A DNA stretch of 8,080 nt. Origin: Chloroflexota bacterium (GTDB taxonomy: Bacteria; Chloroflexota; Limnocylindria; Limnocylindrales; CSP1-4). Below, one piece after another: positions 1 through 5,717 of the stretch (its first letter is position 1; every line of letters starts with the position of its first letter). The DNA is taken from positions 1 through 8,080 of the forward strand of contig JAJYEB010000071.1 in the NCBI GenBank assembly GCA_021790375.1, read 5' to 3'. The notes below the pieces were generated by a model that saw only the letters and a program-made list of their open reading frames with translations, did no database searches and had not been told where the DNA came from. The position numbers were made by a program, and so were the translations under genes.

Positions 1-354
1 CAGGTGCGCGGCCCAGCGGTGGATGTTGCGGGTCAGCAGGCCGAAGACCACCTGCGACTGGATCTGCAGGATGTCGGTGTATGCCTGCGTGGCCGACGGC
101 ACGTAGAAGAACATCAGGTAGACGCCCGTCACGACCAGGACCAGGAACAGGAAGAACGAGAGGCCGCCGAGGCAGAACGTGTAGGCGAACTTCACCGCGT
201 GCTGGCGCACCCGCACGGGATGGAGGTGCAGGAACACGTTGTTCATGACCGCCATCGCGCGCGAGCGCTCGTCGGTCGGGTAGGCCTGCCGGAAGACCGA
301 CCGCCAGACCGCGCTGCGGCGGATCGACTGGTCGACCCGCTCGAGGAAGCTCAC
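1..354 (-). CDS. Cytochrome b, N-terminal part (b6/QcrB-like), cut by the window edge
   Basis: Membrane subunit of a quinol-oxidising cytochrome b (Rieske/cyt b type) complex. Only the first 118 codons are present; the rest lies beyond base 1. The translation begins VSFLERVDQS. It has a cytoplasmic-looking N-terminal stretch with an FLHLHPVRVR segment (residues 41-50), then a first membrane helix at about 58-84 containing GG and a TG pair, as in the family. It ends with NIHRWAAHL (110-118), where H112 matches the first heme b axial histidine of the R-x-x-H-R-W motif; its partner about 14 residues on would be outside the window. The N-terminal stretch before helix A is longer than in plant or cyanobacterial b6. 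The GTG start overlaps the TGA of the upstream flavoprotein gene as GTGA, and a strong Shine-Dalgarno lies 6 bases upstream. The family call is firm; which complex it belongs to is inferred, since no Rieske protein is visible. Confidence 0.88.
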   Translation of the reverse strand, partial: MSFLERVDQSIRRSAVWRSVFRQAYPTDERSRAMAVMNNVFLHLHPVRVRQHAVKFAYTFCLGGLSFFLFLVLVVTGVYLMFFYVPSATQAYTDILQIQSQVVFGLLTRNIHRWAAHL

Positions 355-2201
355 CTGCTGCCACCTCCCGTGACCGGCGTGTTGTCCTGGCCGAAGAGCC
401 CGAGCTGGGCGTCGCGGTAGCTCTCCTTGTAGAGCCACCCGTCGCTGCTGACTTCCTGGAGCTCGAACCGCTCCATCGTGATCGCGTCGTACGGACACCG
501 CTTGACGCACAGGGCGCAGCGGATGCAGCGCTCCTCGTCGAGCACCATCGCGGCGCCGGTCTGCCAGCCGTACGCCTCCACGAGCTCGGGGAGCGCCTCC
601 TCGGACTTCATCTGGCTGACGTCGACCATGTGGATGACGCCCTCGGGGCACACGTCGGCGCAGGCGCCGCACAGCACGCAGCGGAACGGGTCGAACCAGA
701 TGTTGTAGTTGCACATCAGGCAGCGGGTCGACTCGGTGACGGCGTCCGTGGCGCCGTAGCCGCGCTCGACCGGCTGGGTGAAGTTCACCGCCGGGTCGGT
801 GGAGGGCATGCGCGCCGGCGGCGGCACCATGGGGACGTGCTGGCGGGGGATGGCGTCCCAGAACTCCGGCATCTCGTGGCGCCAGGAGCTGACCACCCGC
901 ACGTTCGCGCGGATCTCGACCCGGGAACGGCCCGAGAGGTAGCGGTCGATCGAGAAGGCGCACTTCTTGCCGTGGCCCGCCGCCTCGATCAGCGTGGTGG
1001 GGCCGGTCACGAAGTCGCCGCAGGCGAAGACGCCCTTGACGTTGGTGGCGTAGGTGCCCGGATCGACGCGGATGCGGCCGCGCGCGATCTCGAAGCTCGA
1101 CTGGACCGGCAGGAACGTGTTGTCGGCCGCCTGGCTCACCGCCGGGATCACCGTTTCGGCCGGGATCACGAACTCGGTCCCCGGGATCGGGACGGGCGAG
1201 CGGCGACCGCTGGCGTCGGGCTCGCCGAGCCGGTTCCGGATCATCCGCACCCCGGTGAGCCGGCCGTCCTCCCCGATCAGCTCGACCGGGCTGACGAGGA
1301 ACTCCATGCGGACGCCCTCGCGCTCCGTCTCGCCCAGCTCCTCCTCGTCGACCACCAGCTCCGAACGGGTCCGCCGGTAGGCGATCGTGACGCGCTCGGC
1401 GCCGTAGCGGAGGCTGGTGCGCGAGCAGTCCATGGCGGTGTAGCCGCCGCCGATCACCACCACGTCGCGGCCCACCTCGAGCGGCTCGCCGAGGTTCGCC
1501 TTGCGCATGTAGTCGACGCCGTACTGGATCCCGGCGAGGTCGCCGCCCGGCAGGTCGAGCGGCACGGGGTCCATGGCCCCGGCCGTGATGGCGACCGCAT
1601 CGAACCGCTCCTGGAGCGCCTCGAACGAGACGTCGCGCCCGATCCTGGTGTTGTAGTGGAACCGCACGCCCAGGCGCTCGATGAGCCGGACGTCCATCTC
1701 GATCGCCTCGCGAGGGAGGCGGAACGCGGGCACGCCGATCAGCATCGTGCCGCCCGCGTAGGGCAGCTCGTCGAACACGTCGACCCGGTAGCCGGCGGTG
1801 GCGAGCTCCCGCGCGACCGACAGCCCGGCCGGACCGGCGCCCACGATGGCGACCGTCTCCTCCCGGGGCGTGATCGCCGGCATCTCGTCCGGGATCCCCG
1901 AGGCCGCGTGCCACTCGGTGAGGAAGCGCTTCATGGCCCGAATGGCCAGCGGACGGTCGATGTCGCCGCGGCGGCACGCGCGCTCGCAGGGGGCGGAGCA
2001 GACGTAGGCGCACATCGCCGCGACAGGGTTCGGCTCGCGGGCCAGGATGTACCCCTCCTCGAAGCGCCCCTCCGCGGCCAGGTTCAGGTAGCCGCGGCAG
2101 TTCGTCCCGACGGGGCACGCCTCCTGGCACTCGATGTTGCACTGCAGCCAGGACGCGTCGACGGGCTGGACGAGGAACTCCTGGTTCGGGTCGATCGCCA
2201 C
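351..2201 (-). CDS. GltD-like FAD/NAD(P) oxidoreductase with N-terminal Fe-S domain and C-terminal 2[4Fe-4S] ferredoxin domain
   Basis: Flavin- and iron-sulfur-containing electron transfer subunit of 616 aa. Residues 1-110 form a Fer4_20-type domain (as in GltD, NfnB and dihydropyrimidine dehydrogenase) with C21, C25, C29, C35 and C64, C68, C72, C76. FAD binds at GAGPAG (121-126). A second Rossmann site, GGGYTAMD (251-258), has the usual NAD(P)H-site form, and the ACGDFVTGPTTLIEAAGHGK stretch (393-412) is the conserved C-terminal FAD contact. Residues 490-575 add a ferredoxin module: CLMC (494-497), then C508/C511/C514/C518 and C559/C562/C565/C569, two classical CxxCxxCxxxCP cluster motifs. 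The gene overlaps cytochrome b by 4 bases, suggesting that it passes electrons between NAD(P)H or ferredoxin and that complex; this is inference. The frame stays open to an ATG at 2417, with another ATG at 2288. GTG 2201 was chosen because homology-like sequence begins there (AIDPNQEFLVQPVDASWLQC), the extra upstream residues are low-complexity, and a candidate promoter at 2279-2308 would exclude both ATGs. Confidence 0.9.
   Translation of the reverse strand: MAIDPNQEFLVQPVDASWLQCNIECQEACPVGTNCRGYLNLAAEGRFEEGYILAREPNPVAAMCAYVCSAPCERACRRGDIDRPLAIRAMKRFLTEWHAASGIPDEMPAITPREETVAIVGAGPAGLSVARELATAGYRVDVFDELPYAGGTMLIGVPAFRLPREAIEMDVRLIERLGVRFHYNTRIGRDVSFEALQERFDAVAITAGAMDPVPLDLPGGDLAGIQYGVDYMRKANLGEPLEVGRDVVVIGGGYTAMDCSRTSLRYGAERVTIAYRRTRSELVVDEEELGETEREGVRMEFLVSPVELIGEDGRLTGVRMIRNRLGEPDASGRRSPVPIPGTEFVIPAETVIPAVSQAADNTFLPVQSSFEIARGRIRVDPGTYATNVKGVFACGDFVTGPTTLIEAAGHGKKCAFSIDRYLSGRSRVEIRANVRVVSSWRHEMPEFWDAIPRQHVPMVPPPARMPSTDPAVNFTQPVERGYGATDAVTESTRCLMCNYNIWFDPFRCVLCGACADVCPEGVIHMVDVSQMKSEEALPELVEAYGWQTGAAMVLDEERCIRCALCVKRCPYDAITMERFELQEVSSDGWLYKESYRDAQLGLFGQDNTPVTGGGSR
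361..369 (-). promoter_or_regulatory. Ribosome binding site for the cytochrome b gene
   Basis: On the minus strand GGGAGGTGG lies 6 bases before the GTG at 354. It sits inside the last codons of the flavoprotein gene. It is the clearest Shine-Dalgarno in the window and fixes the cytochrome b start at the GTGA overlap. Confidence 0.7.
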
Positions 2202-2278
2202 GGTCGGATCGGCTCTCCGCTTGCAGGGAATGGAGCTGGGGGACGCCGGAGGAGATCGTCGGTCGCTGACTGCGGGCG

Positions 2279-2308
2279 AATCTACCATCGGACCCGCGAG
2301 ATCCGCAA
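2279..2308 (-). promoter_or_regulatory. Candidate promoter of the flavoprotein–cytochrome b operon
   Basis: On the minus strand TTGCGG (2303-2308) and TAGATT (2279-2284) are separated by 18 bases. The -10 fits TAnnnT; the -35 matches only TTG of TTGACA. Transcription would start near 2272, leaving a leader of about 70 bases before GTG 2201. That is why the upstream in-frame ATGs at 2288 and 2417 are not preferred. Moderate to low certainty because the -35 is weak. Confidence 0.4.
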
Positions 2309-2313
2309 AGACC

Positions 2314-2346
2314 GCCACTCGGCCACCGGAAACAGGGCCGAGTGGC
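2314..2346. repeat. Perfect 11-bp inverted repeat in the divergent control region
   Basis: GCCACTCGGCC (2314-2324) and GGCCGAGTGGC (2336-2346) are exact reverse complements separated by 11 bases. Half-site centres are 22 bases apart, two helical turns, so both would lie on one DNA face. The element lies just upstream of the candidate minus-strand -35 (roughly -42 to -74 from its start point), a place typical of activator or dual-regulator operators. It could instead be a chance GC-rich palindrome. No regulator gene is visible in the window. Confidence 0.5.
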
Positions 2347-2434
2347 ACTGGAACGAGGCCGCGGAAAGCGCCATTCGGCCGCCGACCGGGCCGGCCCGAT
2401 CCTCCGGCGATCGTCACCCTGCCCCGGGATCAGG

Positions 2435-2463
2435 TTGACGCCGCCTGCGCTTCCCCGTAGGCT
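2435..2463 (+). promoter_or_regulatory. Promoter of the coiled-coil membrane protein gene
   Basis: TTGACG (2435-2440) and TAGGCT (2458-2463) are separated by exactly 17 bases. The -35 matches TTGACA in five of six positions and the -10 fits TAnnnT, common in high-GC bacteria. Transcription would start near 2470, giving a leader of about 43 bases to the ATG at 2513. This is the best promoter match in the window and rules out the upstream in-frame ATG at 2342. Confidence 0.65.
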
Positions 2464-2512
2464 CGACTTCCAGGATGCGACGCCCGACGCCCTCTGCGCT
2501 TGCGAGCCCGCG

Positions 2513-4354
2513 ATGAACCTCCCGGGTCCCGCCCTCGTCGCGGTGGGCGCGCTCGCCGGGGCCGTGTGCGTCGGCCTCGCGCTCTGGCTGGCCGCCTGGC
2601 GCCGCCCGCCCGAGGTCCACCTGACGATCACCCGCAACGCCCTGCCGCCGCGCGAGCCGCAGCCGCCCCTCGACCGCAGCGATCCGGTCGCGGTACGCCC
2701 GGGCGAACCGGGCCGGACGCTCCCCTCCTCCGTGGCGCTGCGGATCGCGTCGGGGGCGGACCCGGTCCTCAATCGCCTGCTCGCCCTCCCCGGGCCGGAG
2801 GCCATGCCCGAGGTGGGCCGGGTCGGGTCGCCGGCGCTCGCCCTTGCCTCGGCGCGCGCCGGGTTCTCGATGGGCAGGACGGGTGACGCGACGGTCCGGC
2901 CGGCGTGGGGTGACGCCGCGGACGGCCCGGTGCCGGCGCAGGCGACGGCCGACCCGCAGCCGGACCGTGCGCCGGACAGAGCGCAGCCGGACCGCGCGCC
3001 GGCGAGGCTGCCGTCGGAGCCGGTGACCGACGTCCCGGTGCCGGTGCAGGCCACCGGCAACCCGATCCCGGGGCCCGCGCTCGACGGCCCGGCTCCGGAT
3101 CGCGGCGACGCCAGTCCCGCGGACGTGGACCCGACGGCCGACGGCCCGTGCGCTGCCGAGCGCCGTCTTCTCCGGGAGCTGACCGCCGTCATCGAGCGTG
3201 CACGTGCCGCGTACGACGAGGCGATCGAGACGCAGCGCCGGACGCAACGCGAGTACGACGCCAGCGTGGCGCGCCTGGAGTCCGCGACGCGCGCGATGGA
3301 TGGACGCCGCATCCTCGAGGAGAAGGACGCGGCGCAACGGCGGTTCCGCACGGAGCGACTGTCCGCGCGCGATGCCACCGCGGTCGAGGAGGCGGCGGGC
3401 CGGTGGCTTGCCACCGTGAACCAGCTCAACGTCCGGGTGCGCGATGCACAGCGCGTCGCGGGTGTGGAGCGCCGTCGCGTGACCCGCATGGTGTCCGAGC
3501 TCGAGGCGTGCGCCGCTCGCGCCGACGCAACCCGGATCTCGCTCGAGTCGGTGGAACAGCGGAGGCAGCAGGCGCGCGAAGCGCTCGCGGCCTGCGAGGA
3601 ACTGCAGGTCGCCCGTCTCCAGGCAGCCAGGATGGCGGCGACGGCGCCGCCCGCCGAACATCCGGCGGCCGCAGCCCCGGCGGCCGCAGCCCCGGCGGCC
3701 GCAGCCCCGGCGGCCGCAGAGGCTGCCCGGGATGCGCAGACTGCCCCGATCCCGGAGGACGTCGACTCGGACCTCGAGCTCCTGGAGCGCGTCCCGACGG
3801 CCCCCGCCACGGTGCTCGCGGGCATCGTGAGCGGCGACGACGCGCTGCTGGAAGATGTGGTGGCGGAGCTCGCCGCGGGTTCCGACGACGAGTCGCGACG
3901 CTGGCGCCTCGGGCTCTCGGCATTGCGTGACGCGATCGTCGCGGCGGCGATCGAAGCCGCCGCCATCGACCTGCCGGCCGATCAGCCCTTCTGGTCGGAG
4001 TTCACGGCCACCGAGGCACGCGAGATCGCCGAGGCGCTGGCCAGCCTGGGATATCGCTTCGACGGGCGCGCAGGCTTCGCCGACGACCGCGTTCCCTCGA
4101 CGCGCGACCTCGCCCTGTCCGTCGGGTACGCCGGCCTCGATCCACGCCGGATCCGCCGCTGGCCGTCGGCCACGGAGATCCCGCTGCTGTTCCGCGGCGC
4201 CCGCGTCGCCGCCGCCGAGTTCGTGACCATGGGGGCACCAGACCTCTCGCTCGGCGAGATGGTCGGCATGCTCGGCCGGCGCGCTCCCGATCTCACGTCG
4301 CTGTGGGACGAGTGGGGCCGGGCCCGGCCGGTGCTGGCCCGGACCCGTCGCTGA
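2513..4354 (+). CDS. Unrecognised single-pass membrane protein with coiled coil and C-terminal domain
   Basis: I do not recognise this 613-aa protein. One hydrophobic helix (about 6-29) is followed directly by RR, which by the positive-inside rule suggests N-out with the bulk in the cytoplasm; the opposite orientation cannot be excluded. Residues 30-210 are low-complexity and rich in Pro, Ala, Asp and Arg, with internal duplications (PDRA units at 150-163; PVPAQAT at 139-145 against PVPVQAT at 175-181). Residues 214-375 are charged and Ala/Glu/Arg/Gln-rich, a likely coiled coil; cysteines at 213, 333 and 361 flank or lie in it. A PAAAA repeat linker (384-405) leads to a globular-looking domain at about 425-605, with SLGYRFDGRAGF (511-522), GLDPRRIRRW (541-550) and a Trp-containing end. 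The start is ATG 2513, since the promoter at 2435-2463 excludes the longer frame; no strong Shine-Dalgarno is seen. It stands alone between a divergent and a convergent operon. A structural or envelope role is possible but is only a guess. Confidence 0.75.
   Translation: MNLPGPALVAVGALAGAVCVGLALWLAAWRRPPEVHLTITRNALPPREPQPPLDRSDPVAVRPGEPGRTLPSSVALRIASGADPVLNRLLALPGPEAMPEVGRVGSPALALASARAGFSMGRTGDATVRPAWGDAADGPVPAQATADPQPDRAPDRAQPDRAPARLPSEPVTDVPVPVQATGNPIPGPALDGPAPDRGDASPADVDPTADGPCAAERRLLRELTAVIERARAAYDEAIETQRRTQREYDASVARLESATRAMDGRRILEEKDAAQRRFRTERLSARDATAVEEAAGRWLATVNQLNVRVRDAQRVAGVERRRVTRMVSELEACAARADATRISLESVEQRRQQAREALAACEELQVARLQAARMAATAPPAEHPAAAAPAAAAPAAAAPAAAEAARDAQTAPIPEDVDSDLELLERVPTAPATVLAGIVSGDDALLEDVVAELAAGSDDESRRWRLGLSALRDAIVAAAIEAAAIDLPADQPFWSEFTATEAREIAEALASLGYRFDGRAGFADDRVPSTRDLALSVGYAGLDPRRIRRWPSATEIPLLFRGARVAAAEFVTMGAPDLSLGEMVGMLGRRAPDLTSLWDEWGRARPVLARTRR
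3662..3719 (+). repeat. 15-bp tandem repeat (about 3.9 copies) coding for a PAAAA linker
   Basis: The unit CCGGCGGCCGCAGCC starts at 3662, 3677, 3692 and 3707; the first three copies are identical and the last breaks off after 13 matching bases. It lies in frame inside the coiled-coil protein gene and encodes Pro-Ala-Ala-Ala-Ala units joining the coiled coil to the C-terminal domain. Each unit contains a GCGGCCGC octamer. A unit length divisible by three means that slippage would change linker length without a frameshift. Confidence 0.9.
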
Positions 4355-4381
4355 CCCGGGGGGACGCGGAGCCCGTCAGCG
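4349..4381. terminator. Candidate bidirectional terminator hairpin over convergent stop codons
   Basis: CGCTGAC (4349-4355) and GTCAGCG (4375-4381) form a perfect 7-bp stem around a 19-base G/C-rich loop, in which a further GGG/CCC pairing is possible. The two arms contain the TGA stops of the plus-strand gene (4352-4354) and the minus-strand gene (4376-4378). No T-tract follows on either side, so it would be a weak or factor-assisted terminator. It is supported mainly by position. Confidence 0.35.
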
Positions 4382-5128
4382 CTCGATCCGGATGACCCGA
4401 TACGGCTCGGCCGCGGCCAGCCCCAGCAGCGCGCCCTGCTGCGCCAGCCGTTCGCGAACGCGCTGCTCGGTCGCCCCGGGATCGCGCAGCTGGCTCGCGT
4501 GTGCCCGCAGGGCCAGCAGCTTCCGATCGACGTACCCGCTGACGTCCACCCACTCGTCCGGCTCGGCCGGCCAGAAGAGGTAGATGCGGTGCACGACATG
4601 CGGCGCCAGCCCGGACTTCGCGAGGTGCGGGAACGCCATGGCATTGCGCGCCGCGGGGTAGACGGCATCGACCGCCGCCATCCCGGCCGCCCGGTGGTCC
4701 GTGTGCTGGACGAACCCATCGGCAGTGAACAGGTGCGTCGGATCCGAGGTCATGACCGCGTCGGGCCGCATCTCGCGGATGAGCCGGACGAGCGCCTCGC
4801 GCAGCGGGAGATCGTTCTCCAGCGCACCGTCCGGCTGGTGCAGGAAGTGCACGGCACGGTACCCGACGATTTCCGCGGCGGCGCGCTGCTCGGCCTCCCG
4901 GAGCAGTCCCAGCTCGACCGGATCGGTGTCCGGATCGTCCGCCCCGGCGTCGCCGCTGGTGCAGCAGACGAGCTCGGCCACCGTGCCCCGGTCGATCCAG
5001 CTGGCGACGGTGGCGGCCGGCCCGAAGTCCGCGTCGTCGGGATGGGCGACGATCACCAGGAGGCGTTCCGGCCGCTCGCCGTGGAGCACGGGCCCCGCCG
5101 ACGCGGCAGCCGCGGAATCCGCCGTCAT
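4376..5128 (-). CDS. PIG-L/LmbE family zinc-dependent deacetylase
   Basis: A 250-aa protein of the PIG-L (LmbE-like) family. Members remove an N-acetyl group from GlcNAc-type substrates, including MshB of mycothiol synthesis and BshB of bacillithiol synthesis. After a short non-conserved N-terminus, LLVIVAHPDDADF gives the AHPDD signature at 28-32: by comparison with MshB, H29 and D32 would bind zinc and D31 would act as general base. The second motif, HTDHR (142-146), supplies H145 as the third zinc ligand and H142 as the catalytic partner. No signal peptide is seen, so it should be cytoplasmic, and length is usual for the family. ATG 5128 overlaps the peroxiredoxin stop as ATGA; no good Shine-Dalgarno precedes it, which fits translational coupling. 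The frame runs further upstream only as antisense-like sequence over the peroxiredoxin gene. The substrate cannot be read from sequence; pairing with a thiol peroxidase makes a low-molecular-weight thiol pathway one option. Confidence 0.9.
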   Translation of the reverse strand: MTADSAAAASAGPVLHGERPERLLVIVAHPDDADFGPAATVASWIDRGTVAELVCCTSGDAGADDPDTDPVELGLLREAEQRAAAEIVGYRAVHFLHQPDGALENDLPLREALVRLIREMRPDAVMTSDPTHLFTADGFVQHTDHRAAGMAAVDAVYPAARNAMAFPHLAKSGLAPHVVHRIYLFWPAEPDEWVDVSGYVDRKLLALRAHASQLRDPGATEQRVRERLAQQGALLGLAAAEPYRVIRIER

Positions 5129-5622
5129 GCGTCTGCCGTCCGCCCGGTCGCCGCGCCCAGCTCGCGCAGCGCCGCCAGGACCTCCGCCGCGTGGCCCTCG
5201 GGTCGCACGTGCTCCCAGGCGCGGGCGATGCGCCCCTGTCCGTCGACGAGGAACGTCTCCCGCGCGTTGCCCCAGTACGTCCGCCCGTAGCGGGACTTCT
5301 CGACCCATACGCCGTATGCGTCGGCCACGGCGTGATCGCCGTCCACGAGCAGCGGGAACGGGAGCCCGTGCTGCTCGCGGAAGCGGGCGTGGCTCCGCTC
5401 GTCCTGCGGGCTTACCCCCCACACCTCCGCGCCGAGTGCGCGGATCTCGGCGCTGGCATCCCGGAACTCGCAGGCCTCGGTGGTGCAGCCGGGGGTCGAA
5501 TCCCTCGGATAGAAGTAGATCACGACGGGGTGGGGGCGCTGCGCGGAGAGCCGGTGGCGCCTCCCTGCGTCGTCGGCAAGCTCGAAGTCGGGGGCCTCGT
5601 CCCCGGGTTGCAGGTGAGCCAT
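5125..5622 (-). CDS. bcp: Peroxiredoxin of the BCP/PrxQ type
   Basis: Thiol peroxidase of 165 aa that reduces hydrogen peroxide and organic hydroperoxides using thioredoxin or a similar donor in the cytoplasm. The AhpC/TSA fold is complete: GDEAPDFEL (7-15), the active-site segment YFYPRDSTPGCTTEAC (36-51) with peroxidatic C46 and resolving C51 spaced C-x4-C as in atypical two-cysteine PrxQ enzymes, VWGVSPQDERSHARF, LPFPLLVDGD and RETFLVDGQGRIARAW near the end. Length is normal. ATG 5622 is chosen because TATGCT lies 7 bases upstream and a -35-like element 17 bases further, so transcription would begin at the start codon itself. An in-frame ATG at 5634, giving four extra residues, is the alternative. 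It is the first gene of a two-gene unit with the deacetylase (4-base overlap), 95 bases beyond the EcfT stop on the same strand, so read-through from the transporter operon is possible. Confidence 0.94.
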   Translation of the reverse strand: MAHLQPGDEAPDFELADDAGRRHRLSAQRPHPVVIYFYPRDSTPGCTTEACEFRDASAEIRALGAEVWGVSPQDERSHARFREQHGLPFPLLVDGDHAVADAYGVWVEKSRYGRTYWGNARETFLVDGQGRIARAWEHVRPEGHAAEVLAALRELGAATGRTADA

Positions 5623-5629
5623 GCCGGAC

Positions 5630-5658
5630 AGCATAGCCGCGCCCGGGAAGGCTGCCAC
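5630..5658 (-). promoter_or_regulatory. Candidate leaderless promoter of the peroxiredoxin–deacetylase operon
   Basis: On the minus strand GTGGCA (5653-5658, four of six matches to TTGACA) and TATGCT (5630-5635, TAnnnT) are separated by 17 bases. Seven bases after the -10 comes the A of ATG 5622, so the transcript would start at the start codon. The absence of a Shine-Dalgarno before either candidate ATG agrees with leaderless translation. Confidence 0.45.
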
Positions 5659-5717
5659 CAGCGGCGCCGGTGATCGCCGGGTGGCCACGCCTCGAGCCGG
5701 ATCCGCCCCAGCCTTGG

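Noticed and set aside
630..2438. 602-codon open frame on the plus strand opposite the flavoprotein gene
   Set aside because: It is Arg/His/Asp/Gly-rich without motifs, and the minus strand has clear FAD and Fe-S motifs. Such antisense frames are expected at this G+C content.
2414..3661. 415-codon open frame on the minus strand opposite the coiled-coil protein gene
   Set aside because: Its product is Arg/His-rich low-complexity sequence. The plus-strand frame has a good promoter, a membrane helix and a plausible domain structure.
3662..3719. Short tandem repeat considered as a CRISPR-like or regulatory array
   Set aside because: The units are contiguous without spacers, in frame and code for PAAAA, so it is a coding minisatellite.
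4499..5290. 263-codon open frame on the plus strand
   Set aside because: It lies opposite the deacetylase and peroxiredoxin genes, which have diagnostic motifs; its own product has none.
5654..5685. 6-bp inverted repeat GCCACC/GGTGGC overlapping the peroxiredoxin -35
   Set aside because: Too short and widely spaced (20 bases) to separate from chance in GC-rich sequence; it also has no T-tract, so it is not a terminator of the EcfT gene.
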